From Paraglaciecola sp. (lineage in GTDB: Bacteria; Pseudomonadota; Gammaproteobacteria; Enterobacterales; Alteromonadaceae), in assembly GCA_009993955.1 (NCBI GenBank), contig JAACSL010000002.1:159829-223828 (forward strand): DNA of 64,000 bases. The letters run 5' to 3'. Every line of letters begins with the position of its first letter. Positions within the stretch are counted from its first letter, which is position 1. The notes beneath the pieces are model-generated. The model saw only the letters and a list, made by a program, of their open reading frames with translations. It ran no database searches and was not told the origin of the DNA. Made by a program: the position numbers and the translations under genes. This document shows, in pieces, positions 35,552 to 45,076 of the stretch.

Positions 35552-37474
35552 ATGACATTCAGTACCCTTGTTAACCAGTGTCTTCTCCTCGCCTGCCTGA
35601 TAGTAGTCTCTGGTTGTGGCAGCTCTGGCGGAGCAAATGAGCCCATCAGTTCAGGACCAATAACACCGCCTGCATCGCCACCGCCACCGCCACCGCCACC
35701 GCCAGAATCTTCGCCCATCCCTGCTGGTGGCACAGCACTACTAAGCCCAAGCCAAGCACTCGCACCAACGTTGTACGCCAATGCGGGTGATATATCGATA
35801 CAAGTGGTCAGTGCTGAACATGGCGAATTCAATCAAGCCTTAGACATTGAAATTCGCCGCCCTCAGGGGGAATTTTGGCAAGGTCAGGCGGTATTTCCTT
35901 TAAATGCGGCCGTCTCGACCAACGATGTGTTGTTGATTCATGTATTTTTACGCACAACCGCCACCCAGTATGAGACAGGTGCAGGTTTTGCCACCGTATT
36001 TATGGAGGGGCCAGGCCCTGACTATGAAAAATATGTGGTGCGAGAAATAAGCAGCGACAGTGAGTGGCAAGAGTATTTTATTCCCGTCAAAGTAGGGCAA
36101 AGCTTTGCGTCGGGGCAACTGCAATTGAAATTAGGTCTAGGCAGTGGCGACAAGGCACAAACCATTCAAATTGGCGGCATTGAAGTGATCAGTTATGGGC
36201 AAACACGCAGCTTGGCTAGTTTACCCAAAACAGCCTTGAGTTATGGTGGTCGTGAAGCCGATGCGAGTTGGCGCGCAGCAGCGGATGCACGAATTGAACA
36301 ATATCGAAAAGGCGAATTGCAGTTGATGGTGAAAGAGGCCAACGGCCAAGCGATCAAAGATGCCAATCTACAGATTAACTTTAAACGTCATGCTTATCAT
36401 TTTGGCAGTGTGATCCACGCGCAACGCTTACTTGAGCAATCAACAAATGGCGATAATTATCGCCAGGTACTACTCGATTATTTCAATCAGTCGGGCACTG
36501 AAAATGATTTAAAATGGGGGCCATGGATTGGGGAATGGGGTGAGCAGTTTAATCAACAGCAAACCATTGAGGCCCTGGCTTGGTTGCAAGAGCACAACTA
36601 TTACACCCGTGGTCATGTCATGGTATGGCCATCAAAGCGCAACCTGCCACAATTAGTGCAAGGCTACTTGCCCACCGATCCCGCTGCCGCCAACCCCGCC
36701 GTAAAACAAGTTGTGCTTGATCATATTGCAGACATTGGCCAAGCCACGCAAGCAGTGGTGAATGAATGGGATGTGTTAAACGAACCTTATGACAACCATT
36801 ACCTGATGGACGCGTTTGGTAACCAGGTAATGCTTGACTGGTTTGCCCAGGCGCGCAACACACTGCCAAGTCATGGCTTGTTTATCAATGATTACTCCAT
36901 CTTAAGCGGCGGTGGGCGTAACACTGCACATCAACAACATTATCAAGATACCATCCAATATTTAGTCGACAACCAAGCACCCATTACCGGCATTGGTTTG
37001 CAAAGCCATTTCAGTGAAATTCTCACTGACATCGACAGACTCTATCTCTTGTTGGAACGCTATCATCAGGCCTTTCCAGAGCTAGCGATCCGCGCCACTG
37101 AATTCGACATTAATACCCTCGATGAAACTCTCCAAGCCGACTATACCCGTGATTTCTTAACCTTATTTTTCAGTCATCCAGCAACAGTTGGCGTGCAATT
37201 GTGGGGCTTTTGGGAAGGTCAAATTTGGTTGCCGCAAGGGGCCATGTTCAGGCAAAACTGGCAAGCCAAACCCAATGCTGAGGCTTGGCAAACTTTGATC
37301 TACCAAACGTGGTGGAATGATTTTTCTGGTGTCAGTGATGCCACAGGGAAATACTCCGTGCGAGGTTTTTATGGTGATTATCAGATCCAAGTCAGTGTGG
37401 GTAACCGCACTAAAACCTTTGACATCACCCATCGAAAAGACAACGACTCTGCGTTGACCTTAGTCATGGACTGA
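35552..37474 (+). CDS. Lipoprotein GH10 beta-xylanase with carbohydrate-binding-like N-terminal domain
   Basis: 640-residue surface lipoprotein. Lipobox VSGC at about 19-22, then a linker with nine consecutive prolines coded by CCA/CCG repeats, a beta-sandwich domain (about 60-225) like sugar-binding modules often attached to GH10, and a GH10 barrel. The acid/base Glu is in WDVLNEPYDN (residue 411) and the nucleophile Glu in RATEFDI (residue 517). A short C-terminal beta domain (YGDYQIQVSVG) follows. Expected to cut beta-1,4-xylan at the cell surface. It stands alone, between ppiC and the convergent apbE. Confidence 0.88.
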   Translation: MTFSTLVNQCLLLACLIVVSGCGSSGGANEPISSGPITPPASPPPPPPPPPESSPIPAGGTALLSPSQALAPTLYANAGDISIQVVSAEHGEFNQALDIEIRRPQGEFWQGQAVFPLNAAVSTNDVLLIHVFLRTTATQYETGAGFATVFMEGPGPDYEKYVVREISSDSEWQEYFIPVKVGQSFASGQLQLKLGLGSGDKAQTIQIGGIEVISYGQTRSLASLPKTALSYGGREADASWRAAADARIEQYRKGELQLMVKEANGQAIKDANLQINFKRHAYHFGSVIHAQRLLEQSTNGDNYRQVLLDYFNQSGTENDLKWGPWIGEWGEQFNQQQTIEALAWLQEHNYYTRGHVMVWPSKRNLPQLVQGYLPTDPAAANPAVKQVVLDHIADIGQATQAVVNEWDVLNEPYDNHYLMDAFGNQVMLDWFAQARNTLPSHGLFINDYSILSGGGRNTAHQQHYQDTIQYLVDNQAPITGIGLQSHFSEILTDIDRLYLLLERYHQAFPELAIRATEFDINTLDETLQADYTRDFLTLFFSHPATVGVQLWGFWEGQIWLPQGAMFRQNWQAKPNAEAWQTLIYQTWWNDFSGVSDATGKYSVRGFYGDYQIQVSVGNRTKTFDITHRKDNDSALTLVMD

Positions 37475-37483
37475 TCACAAAAT

Positions 37484-38413
37484 TTACTGTGCATGGTGAT
37501 CGGTGTGGCGGAAACTCCAATATTTGACATGTTGCTTGGCGAGAAAGTCTTCGGCTGCCGCCCCTTGCAACAAAGCGAGGGTTGCCAGTAGACCGGCTTG
37601 CACACAATGATCGGCGGCTACCGTGATAGAGCGTGGCGCATCGCGCACAGGGTAACCGGTCTTGGGATTTAAGATGTGGCTGTAACGCACCCCGTCTTTT
37701 AACAAATAACGGCGGGCATCACCGCTGGTAGCGAGCCCACCACTGTGGATGCTCAGCAACTTTGCAATGTACTGATAGCCTTGTAAACTTTCGATGCCGA
37801 TCTGCCAGCGTTGCCCATGTTGACGCGGCTGTGTGACTTGAATATCGCCACCAAAATTGACCACAACTGAGGTATCCACTGTGTTTTGCGTCAGCAACTT
37901 GGCCACGCAATCCACCGCGTACTCTTTTCCAATCCCACCAAAATCCAATTCCATACCAGTGGGTAAGGTAATACTGCTGGCATCAAAACGCACTTTTTGC
38001 CAGCCAACTAAAGGTAACAACTGTGCAACGAGTTGCGCAGAAGGGAGTTTATCAGAGCCATCAAAGCGCCATGCACGGCGCAATACACCAGAGCTGATAT
38101 CAAACATGCCGTCACTCAGTTCAAAACACGTTTGCGCAAATTGTAATAAACGCCACGTTTCCTCATCAATACCAACAGGCGTCCCCTGACTGCGATTGAT
38201 AACATCCACAGGATTGCCGGCAATGTAACGACTGTATTTGTATTCTATGCGCTTGGCTTCCGCATACGCCAACGCCGTGAGGTGTTCAGCCAAATGCAGA
38301 TCTTGCGTATCAATCAATATTTCGCAGGGACTCGCCATTGCCTGGAAACGACCACAGATGTGGTCGTTTCGCTGCTCAATAACATAGTGCTTGGGTGAAT
38401 CAAGTGACGACAA
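37484..38413 (-). CDS. apbE: ApbE FAD:protein FMN transferase
   Basis: 309-residue flavin transferase that attaches FMN to Ser/Thr of exported target proteins. Motifs: a FQAMASPCEILI opening, SDGMFDISSGVLR, ELDFGGIGKEYAVD, VVNFGGDI, SGGLATSGDARRY, and HILNPKTGYPV with C-terminal TVAAD. No lipobox is visible; the N-terminus looks cytoplasmic unless another start is used. The start is TTG. It is the last gene after the TlpA-like, DUF4266 and DUF3570 genes, 34 bp after DUF3570, which itself contains a flavinylation-like motif and is the likely target. Confidence 0.9.
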   Translation of the reverse strand: MSSLDSPKHYVIEQRNDHICGRFQAMASPCEILIDTQDLHLAEHLTALAYAEAKRIEYKYSRYIAGNPVDVINRSQGTPVGIDEETWRLLQFAQTCFELSDGMFDISSGVLRRAWRFDGSDKLPSAQLVAQLLPLVGWQKVRFDASSITLPTGMELDFGGIGKEYAVDCVAKLLTQNTVDTSVVVNFGGDIQVTQPRQHGQRWQIGIESLQGYQYIAKLLSIHSGGLATSGDARRYLLKDGVRYSHILNPKTGYPVRDAPRSITVAADHCVQAGLLATLALLQGAAAEDFLAKQHVKYWSFRHTDHHAQ

Positions 38414-38446
38414 AACTCAGCTTTCCCTTTCAGATTTTTTACCAGC

Positions 38447-39787
38447 TTAAAAGCGATAGTTCACTTGTGCAATCACCGCCTTGATACTGGGATACAAATC
38501 CAAGTTTTGTAGGCTACCAGGCTCTGCAAAACCCGCATTTTTGGGACTTTGCTGATAGTATTCAAGACGGAATGACAGTTCGTCACCATCATTCACTTGC
38601 GTGCCGTATTTAAGGCCAATGGTATACGCTGTCATCTCACCTAAGCGATAATCGGCGGTGGCAAACTCAGGTAAACTTTGTCCCTCGATTAAAAACGGTT
38701 GATAAAAGTTGGCGGCACTTTGTTGGTAGTAACGCAGGTGTGGCTGAATATAACTGTTGTCACCCACATTTATGCGTAAGCGCGAATCAATGGTATGTGA
38801 ATTCACATCCCAGTCGTCGCTTGCGTAGCGATAGGAAATATCAGCGACGCCATTATTCAGGGCATACTTGGTTTGCCAAAACGCAAAGGTTTTAGCCCGT
38901 TTATCGGGACGATTTTCATAAAGTAATTGCTGAGTAAGACCAAGACCGTTCACGACACTCAATACTTTATAAGGGTCAGTTGAATAACCATCAACCATTG
39001 AATAACCGAGGTTAAACTGCATTAACATGCGCCGATTAATGACCTGCGTTAAGCCAAATAAGAGATCAACCGTGGTTTTATTGTCGTTGTCTGCGCGTCT
39101 AGCATCAATACCATCGTCGTCGTCATTTTCATAAGCGTCGTCATCACCAACATCATCCTCTCCAGGACCTGCCGAGTATGACTTTAGGCCAAACGGCAGG
39201 GGAATTCCCCCTTCAGGTTTGATGATGTCATAAGATAAGGCAAGGCCTGCCGACAAAGTCGTATTTTTATTAAATAAATCATAAGCATAGGAACTGTTGA
39301 TCCCGGCAGAAAAGTAGTCATGTTCAGCAGATATCTGCGCACCAGAACTTAAGCGGCTATTGTCTGACCAGGGTTGCGTCCACTGTCCACTGACTTGCAC
39401 GCGTGTATCTTTAAAAGTGTCGTCAAGTGGCGTATCTCCCGCAGCAATCTGATAAGTGCCAGCACCCGAGGGACGACTAACGGTTTGCACGGTAGACTGG
39501 GCAACTGCACCTGTTGCCGACGCGCCGGTTAACGCATCAACAACAAACTTACCCACAAAAATATGTTCATCACCAAAATCTTTTTCAGCGTTAATTACCG
39601 TTTCAATGGCACTGACTCGGTCTGTTTCACCGTAATACATTAACGAGGTATCTATCTTCCAATCTTCTAAGGGGCCTGCAGCCTGAGCAGGTAAAGTACC
39701 CAGCAATGCACACGTAGCCGCTGCGAGGGCGGCTGAAATATTTGGCACTTTGTTGGTGTGCAAATTTGTCAGCTTAGTTAGTTGCAT
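38447..39787 (-). CDS. DUF3570 outer-membrane-like protein with possible flavinylation motif
   Basis: 446-residue exported protein of the DUF3570 family. Signal peptide ends near PAQA-AG; the body alternates short strands as in a beta-barrel and ends with an aromatic residue (VNYRF). An acidic, possibly calcium-binding stretch lies at about 205-230. Residues 84-92 read DALTGASAT, like the DxxTGA[T/S] site modified by ApbE in NqrC and RnfG, so residue Ser90 is a candidate FMN attachment point (inference). ATG at 39787 has GGAGG six bases upstream inside the end of the DUF4266 gene, with overlap of 10 bases, so they are coupled. Confidence 0.8.
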   Translation of the reverse strand: MQLTKLTNLHTNKVPNISAALAAATCALLGTLPAQAAGPLEDWKIDTSLMYYGETDRVSAIETVINAEKDFGDEHIFVGKFVVDALTGASATGAVAQSTVQTVSRPSGAGTYQIAAGDTPLDDTFKDTRVQVSGQWTQPWSDNSRLSSGAQISAEHDYFSAGINSSYAYDLFNKNTTLSAGLALSYDIIKPEGGIPLPFGLKSYSAGPGEDDVGDDDAYENDDDDGIDARRADNDNKTTVDLLFGLTQVINRRMLMQFNLGYSMVDGYSTDPYKVLSVVNGLGLTQQLLYENRPDKRAKTFAFWQTKYALNNGVADISYRYASDDWDVNSHTIDSRLRINVGDNSYIQPHLRYYQQSAANFYQPFLIEGQSLPEFATADYRLGEMTAYTIGLKYGTQVNDGDELSFRLEYYQQSPKNAGFAEPGSLQNLDLYPSIKAVIAQVNYRF

Positions 39788-40002
39788 CCACAACCTCCAC
39801 CCGCAAAAGCTCTACCACCGCTGGTACCTTCTTTACTGAAATAAATGTGATCATCAAGGCCCAAGTCATTCCCTTCGGCATCGAGGGCCATTTCATCTTT
39901 GGCTAATAAATCACGCTCCCACGGTTCAACCCCCAAACTGGCGCAGCCGATGGCTTGAATGGCCAACAACAGCACAGCGAATTTCATGATGGTTTTTTTC
40001 AT
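39778..40002 (-). CDS. DUF4266 small lipoprotein
   Basis: 74-residue lipoprotein with lipobox AIGC and a mature part of about 55 residues: VEPWERDLLAKDEM, a central acidic segment and the conserved C-terminus GGGCGCN. The family is defined by this ending and nearly always neighbours DUF3570. Function unknown; the two closely spaced cysteines might bind metal or form a redox pair. It sits six bases after the TlpA-like gene and overlaps DUF3570. Confidence 0.85.
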   Translation of the reverse strand: MKKTIMKFAVLLLAIQAIGCASLGVEPWERDLLAKDEMALDAEGNDLGLDDHIYFSKEGTSGGRAFAGGGCGCN

Positions 40003-40008
40003 TTTGGC

Positions 40009-40506
40009 TTACTCCGACTCTTGTATTAAGGCGAGAATTTCTTGTTCATATTGGCTGCTTCGTTCGGTAAAAAATCCTTTGTGGGCAAAACGTACTTGGC
40101 CTTTTTTATCGATGAGGTAACTGCTAGGCATGCCTAAAAGTTGATATTGTTTGGCAATGACGCCTTCTGGGTCATAAACAATGGGCATACTGGCGGGCAC
40201 TTTATGCAGAAACTCGGTAGCTAAGTGCTGCTCACTGTCTAAATTAATGGCGATAACCTGGAGTTCTCCTGCAAATTTTTCTTGCATGGCATTCATCCAA
40301 GGAAAAGACTTGCGACAGGGCTTGCACCAACTCGCCCAGAAATCCACATAAACTACTTTGCCCTTTAAGTCGGCCAGCGTGGCTGGCAGCGACGGGGCGT
40401 TCAAAGCAAAATTCGGAGCCAGGCTCGCAGGAACAGATTCGGCTGCGACGCTGGTGGTCAGCACCACACTACACAACAACATAACTACGACTGGAAACAC
40501 TCTCAC
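40009..40506 (-). CDS. TlpA-like exported thioredoxin-family protein
   Basis: 165-residue periplasmic thioredoxin-like protein. Signal peptide ends near SVAA-ES; redox site is WASWCKPCRKSFP (Cys-Lys-Pro-Cys), with the cis-proline in GMPSSYLIDKKG. Start codon is GTG. First gene of the four-gene run with DUF4266, DUF3570 and apbE, so it probably keeps cysteines of the DUF4266 partner reduced, or passes electrons within that system. This role is inferred from the operon. Confidence 0.87.
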   Translation of the reverse strand: MRVFPVVVMLLCSVVLTTSVAAESVPASLAPNFALNAPSLPATLADLKGKVVYVDFWASWCKPCRKSFPWMNAMQEKFAGELQVIAINLDSEQHLATEFLHKVPASMPIVYDPEGVIAKQYQLLGMPSSYLIDKKGQVRFAHKGFFTERSSQYEQEILALIQESE

Positions 40507-40594
40507 ATTTTAGACCTAATACACGGATTATGAGGTGAGCCTACAGGGCGAATCTTAAATAAAACTTAATATCTGGAAAAACGTGAAGGAATAC

Positions 40595-40620
40595 AAAAAA
40601 AGCAGCCGAAGCTGCTTTTT
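40595..40620 (-). terminator. Intrinsic terminator after arcA
   Basis: On the minus strand: GCAGC-TTCG-GCTGC followed by TTTTTTT. The stable UUCG-type tetraloop and T run form a classic terminator just downstream of arcA. Confidence 0.92.
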
Positions 40621-40640
40621 ATGACAAAATATTTATGATC

Positions 40641-41348
40641 TCAGGCGTCCACTGCACCGCAGAAGCGGTAGCCTTCGCCATGAATGGTGACGATCAAGTC
40701 ATCGGCATTAACTTCTGACTCAAAGTGCTTACGGATGCGGCGGATGGTCACGTCAACGGTGCGGTCATTGGGACGCAACTCGCGACCGGTCATTTCCATG
40801 ATAAGTTGTTCACGGGTGAGAATTTTGCCTGGGTTACTTAAAAATAAATGCAGGGCGCGAAATTCACTGCGCGGCAGACGAAATTCATTACTGCTCGGTG
40901 AAATCAGGCTACGGCTGTCACCATCAAGGATCCAACCATTAAAACTCACGCGGCTAGGTAAATCGTCGTCTTCATTACTATTGCTGGTACGCGCTAATAA
41001 GTTACGGGCACGGATGGTCAATTCACGAGGATTAAAGGGTTTGGTTAAGTAATCGTCGGCACCGATTTCTAAACCCAAAATGCGATCAACATCATTGTCG
41101 CGACCCGTTAAGAAAATCAAACCAATATTTTTACGACCACGTACCTCACGAGCCAAAATCAAACCGTTTTTACCCGGTAAGTTAATGTCCATGATCACCA
41201 GGTTAATGGTGTTGTTTTCAAAAAAATCATGCATTTGCTCGCCGTTTTCAGCTTCAAATACATTGTACCCTTCGGCCTCAAATAGGCTCTTGAGGGTGGT
41301 GCGGGTAACAACTTCATCTTCAACAATGAGTATATTGGGAGTCTGCAT
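40641..41348 (-). CDS. arcA: Aerobic respiration response regulator ArcA
   Basis: 235-residue OmpR-family response regulator. Receiver domain with phospho-acceptor Asp54 in [14 protein letters not shown], and C-terminal winged helix DNA-binding domain ending with RRIRKHFES and EGYRFCG. The match to ArcA, including the [12 protein letters not shown] opening and [14 protein letters not shown], is near complete. It controls the aerobic/anaerobic switch; a partner arcB is not adjacent, as usual. Terminator at 40595-40620. Confidence 0.95.
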   Translation of the reverse strand: MQTPNILIVEDEVVTRTTLKSLFEAEGYNVFEAENGEQMHDFFENNTINLVIMDINLPGKNGLILAREVRGRKNIGLIFLTGRDNDVDRILGLEIGADDYLTKPFNPRELTIRARNLLARTSNSNEDDDLPSRVSFNGWILDGDSRSLISPSSNEFRLPRSEFRALHLFLSNPGKILTREQLIMEMTGRELRPNDRTVDVTIRRIRKHFESEVNADDLIVTIHGEGYRFCGAVDA

Positions 41349-41511
41349 GATTTAGCGCCGTGTTAAGTTTTGCCTAAAAGTTTATCAGAAAATATCTAAA
41401 AATCAGGGTTTTATCTAGTTTAAATTAAATATATCTATGTCTGATCACTGAATTCGATTGCAAACGACTTTTTTGTGCAAGCTAGCAGGCCTGCACAGTG
41501 CTGGGTGACAA

Positions 41512-43158
41512 CTAAAACGCCCCCAAACGTTCAACACTTGCTGCATCCACTTTCTTCACCGGAAAAATAATATTGAACTCCACCCCTTTGCCTTTTTCAC
41601 TGTGCAGTGAAATTGAGCCATTCAGCGCTTGCGTAACCAAGTTGTAAACTAAATGCATGCCCAACCCGCTTCCACCCTGACCACGTTTGGTGGTGACAAA
41701 GGGATCAAAAATCCGCTTACGCAGCTGTTCAGGCAAACCTTTGCCATTGTCCTTGAAGATGATATTGATTTTTTTATCGTCGATGAGTTGGATATGAATA
41801 TCGATGGTGCCTTTATCCATAAACTCAAAACCATGAATAATGGAGTTCATGATCAAATTAATCATAATCTGATTAATTGGCCCAGCTTTGGATTCAACAT
41901 AAAGATCGTTAGCGCAATGCACATGAATGTCGTGATTAACCCGTTTTAGTTTAGGCCGCATTGACAGTAATATTTCTTCCATCAATTTAGCAAACGAGAA
42001 TACTCGGTTGTTTTCGGAACTCTGATCCACGGCAACTTGTTTGAAGCTTGAAATTAACTCAGCAGCACGATTAAGGTTGCGGTAAATGATATTCAGGTTT
42101 TCTTCGCTTTCATTGATAAATTTAGCTAAGGCACTGGCTTTAAGCGTTTTGTCTTCAAACCCTTTACGTAAATCACTCAAGCGGTCGAGCATCATGGTGG
42201 ATGCGGTCACACCTAAGCCGATGGGGGTATTAACTTCATGCGCCACGCCGGCAACCATGTCCCCTAACGAAGCCATTTTTTCGTTTTGCACCATTTGCCG
42301 TTGAAACTGATGGAGTTTTTCCAAAGTTTGAATCAGCTCGCCATTGGCCTCTTTTAACGCCAAGGTACGTTGATTGACTTTTTCTTCGAGGCTCGAATTG
42401 AGGCTACGGTATTCTTGCTCAGCATCGGCTTGGCGCTGCATATGGTCTTGGGTACGCTCTAACATACCGTTAAATGCTTCACCCAAAATGTCGAGCTCGC
42501 GAATACCATTGGGTTCGGCTCGATTTGAAAAGTCTTTTTGTCGGGTAATTCGCTGAACTAATAACACCATGGATTCGATGGGGGCAGTAATGGCCTTTTG
42601 TAGTTTTAAGGTGAGGAAAAAACAGATGCCCAAACACAGCATTAACACCACCACGGTTAACAAAATTGAGTAAGCAATTTCGCTTTGCAGCGTTTCGGCT
42701 GATGCACGTAAATACACATAGCCCACTGTTGTATCTTCATTCACGATGGGCCGAATAATCTCAACCACATCGTCAGTAATTTTGACTTCACGAAGCTCAT
42801 CTACCTGCTCGTACTTTAGTTTTACCAGCGCAATGCCGTCTTTGTTATAACTGGCAAAAAATACTAATTTGTCACCTTGCAGGGTATACACCTGCACATT
42901 TTCGACAAAATCTGCGGCTTTCACCACTTTCAGTCCGGCATCTAATTCATCTGTTTGACCCGCCAACAAATAAGGTTTAGCGCTGCCCCCAACCAATTCA
43001 GCAATGGTGTTAACGTTGCTGGTCAGTGCACGTTCGTAGGAATCTATTTGCGAAAAAAGGTTGATGCCAGATGCGACGATTAACGATAAGGAGGTAATAG
43101 TCATCACCACCCAAATAATAAGACTTTTGATGGACAAAAATTTTGCAGTATTGGCCAT
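41512..43158 (-). CDS. Membrane sensor histidine kinase with HAMP domain
   Basis: 548-residue orphan sensor kinase. Two membrane helices (about 12-33 and 165-187) enclose a periplasmic sensor of about 130 residues, then HAMP (KLQKAITAPIESM), a coiled coil, and the kinase core: phospho-His in VAGVAHEVNTPIG, N box NLIMNSIIHG, G boxes DNGKGLP and GGSGLGMHLVYNL. The domain layout recalls kinases of the HATPase group with long coiled coils. No response regulator lies next to it apart from arcA 163 bp away. Signal unknown. Confidence 0.88.
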   Translation of the reverse strand: MANTAKFLSIKSLIIWVVMTITSLSLIVASGINLFSQIDSYERALTSNVNTIAELVGGSAKPYLLAGQTDELDAGLKVVKAADFVENVQVYTLQGDKLVFFASYNKDGIALVKLKYEQVDELREVKITDDVVEIIRPIVNEDTTVGYVYLRASAETLQSEIAYSILLTVVVLMLCLGICFFLTLKLQKAITAPIESMVLLVQRITRQKDFSNRAEPNGIRELDILGEAFNGMLERTQDHMQRQADAEQEYRSLNSSLEEKVNQRTLALKEANGELIQTLEKLHQFQRQMVQNEKMASLGDMVAGVAHEVNTPIGLGVTASTMMLDRLSDLRKGFEDKTLKASALAKFINESEENLNIIYRNLNRAAELISSFKQVAVDQSSENNRVFSFAKLMEEILLSMRPKLKRVNHDIHVHCANDLYVESKAGPINQIMINLIMNSIIHGFEFMDKGTIDIHIQLIDDKKINIIFKDNGKGLPEQLRKRIFDPFVTTKRGQGGSGLGMHLVYNLVTQALNGSISLHSEKGKGVEFNIIFPVKKVDAASVERLGAF

Positions 43159-43257
43159 GCCTAAACACTATCCTTACTAATGACTAAATGCACTGTCGAT
43201 GCGACTTTAAGCTTTGCACGCTGTTTGCCATGACAATAAGGATAAATACTAAACATC

Positions 43258-43578
43258 CTAGTAGCGCACCAAGGCTCTTATTTGTTTTTCGTCTAAGGCA
43301 AAAGCTTGTTGCAACTGCTGTAAGGCTTTGAGTTTGTCTAATTGCGCTTCTGGTCTTGTAGACTCAGTAAGCACTATAGCCATATCACTTAGGCAAATAC
43401 AAATCATATCATTCGGCTGAACACCAAGTTTTGTGATTGCTAGGGCCGATTTTTTATACAATAAATGTGGGCAACTCTGCTGCCGACTGGGCAATTGAAT
43501 ACATTCTGCTGGCACCGCTGCAGCCACCTGAGCGCTGGCAAAAAGGACTAAGCCGAAACTGTTGATCAAGCGTTTCAT
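43258..43578 (-). CDS. Hypothetical exported cysteine-containing protein
   Basis: 106 residues, not recognised. Signal peptide ends near AAA-VP; the mature protein has four cysteines (ECIQ, SCPH, ICICLSD), possibly two disulphides, and a helical tail (QLDKLKALQQLQQAFALDE). It lies five bases after the glgA stop, so it is probably co-transcribed with glgA, though any link to glycogen is unclear. Confidence 0.6.
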   Translation of the reverse strand: MKRLINSFGLVLFASAQVAAAVPAECIQLPSRQQSCPHLLYKKSALAITKLGVQPNDMICICLSDMAIVLTESTRPEAQLDKLKALQQLQQAFALDEKQIRALVRY

Positions 43579-43582
43579 CTAT

Positions 43583-45010
43583 TTATGCTAACGCCTGTTG
43601 ATATAACCCTTGATATTGCAAGGCTGCATCTTGCCAAGTGAAGCGGGTGGCCATACCTCGTTTTTGGGTCAGTAAAAAATCGTCAGGATATTCATGATAA
43701 AACAACAAAGCGCGTACAACACATGCCAGTAGTGCTTCGGCACTTGGTTCAGTAAAAACAAAGCCAGTGCCTTGCTCGGGCTGAGCATGAACATCGATGA
43801 CGGTATCTTTTAGACCACCTACGGCTCGCACAATGGGCAAGGTGCCATAGGCAAGACTGTACATTTGATTCAAGCCACAGGGCTCAAATAATGACGGCAT
43901 CAAAAAGAAATCACTGCCCGCTTCAATCATGTGGGCCTTAACCACACTAAAGTCTTGCTGAAATACGAGTTTATCTGGGTAACGCTTGGCGAGTGCATGC
44001 AACATGTCACTGATGGCAGGATCACCTGTACCGATAATGACTATTTGAACTTTATGCTTAAGGGCACGTTCCAACATCGGCAAAATAAAACCAAAGCCTT
44101 TCTGCTCTGTTAAGCGACATACCATACCGATTACTGGGGTATTGGCACTTTGATTGAGGCCCATCTCATTCTGCAGTTGGGTCTTACATAAAGCCTTGCC
44201 CGAGAACTTATCTAGGCTGAACTGCGCAGCGATATGCGGATCAGAAATGGGGTCCCACTGACTGTAATCACATCCGTTAAGAATGCCACTTACATCATAT
44301 TGGCGACGTTGAAACTCGGCGTACAAGTCATGAGAACCAAGAGGGGATAGCAGCTCTTGGGCATAATTTGGGCTCACCGCATTGATCTTGTCGGCGTAGC
44401 GAATACCCATGCGCACAAAATTCAAAGCGTCTCCATCTAATTGATGCTGCAACTGGTGATGAGGTTGCAAATATGGGATGTCGGTAAAACGCTGGGTGCC
44501 CTGATAGGCGCCATTGTGGATGGTGAAAATCGATTTACTGTTGGCAAAAAAACCACTGTCATCTATGTGCATAAAGTAGGGAGTCAGGGCTGTATGCCAG
44601 TCATTGCAATGCACAATATCAGCCTGAAAATCGACACTTTGCGCCGTTTTTAACGCCGCATGCGCAAAAAATGCAAAACGTTCAGCGTTGTCAGGGTAGG
44701 CATGATAATCGTCTGAATACAAACCCTTGCGGCCAAAGAACCCCGTGTGATCGACAGCTAAAACCCGCAGTTTTTCAAGTGACATTTCTCGCACAGTAAA
44801 ATGATAAGGCTGTTGGTAAGCGAATAAGGTTTGTTGATCACCTAATGTTGGCGCTGAGAATTTATCAGCCAAAATTTGGTAGTAAGGCATGACAATCAGT
44901 ACTTCGTGTCCCAAGGCATGTAAGGCCAAGGGCAGCGCTTTGCCAACATCAGCCAAACCGCCGGTTTTCACTAAGTCTTCTACTTCTGATACAACGAATA
45001 AAATTTTCAT
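43583..45010 (-). CDS. glgA: Glycogen synthase
   Basis: 475-residue ADP-glucose:glycogen glucosyltransferase (GT5). Opening MKILFVVSEVEDLVKTGGLADVG in part carries the KxGGL nucleotide-sugar site; later motifs are TIHNGAYQGT, VCRLTEQKGFG, PSLFEPCGLNQMYSLAYGT (the GT5 acceptor/UDP site) and GLKDTV. Start at 45010 has AAGG six bases upstream, better than the ATG at 45016. No glgB or glgC is present nearby. Makes glycogen from ADP-glucose in the cytoplasm. Confidence 0.93.
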   Translation of the reverse strand: MKILFVVSEVEDLVKTGGLADVGKALPLALHALGHEVLIVMPYYQILADKFSAPTLGDQQTLFAYQQPYHFTVREMSLEKLRVLAVDHTGFFGRKGLYSDDYHAYPDNAERFAFFAHAALKTAQSVDFQADIVHCNDWHTALTPYFMHIDDSGFFANSKSIFTIHNGAYQGTQRFTDIPYLQPHHQLQHQLDGDALNFVRMGIRYADKINAVSPNYAQELLSPLGSHDLYAEFQRRQYDVSGILNGCDYSQWDPISDPHIAAQFSLDKFSGKALCKTQLQNEMGLNQSANTPVIGMVCRLTEQKGFGFILPMLERALKHKVQIVIIGTGDPAISDMLHALAKRYPDKLVFQQDFSVVKAHMIEAGSDFFLMPSLFEPCGLNQMYSLAYGTLPIVRAVGGLKDTVIDVHAQPEQGTGFVFTEPSAEALLACVVRALLFYHEYPDDFLLTQKRGMATRFTWQDAALQYQGLYQQALA

Positions 45011-45076
45011 TAGCATCCTTCATTTTGCCTTGGTTTAGTCAAACCACAGGGCACAACAAACTATATTGTCTTTATA

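Noticed and set aside
35666..35820. Minus-strand frame with a long glycine run (35452-35832)
   Set aside because: It is the antisense of the poly-proline linker of the GH10 lipoprotein; no ribosome site or family match.
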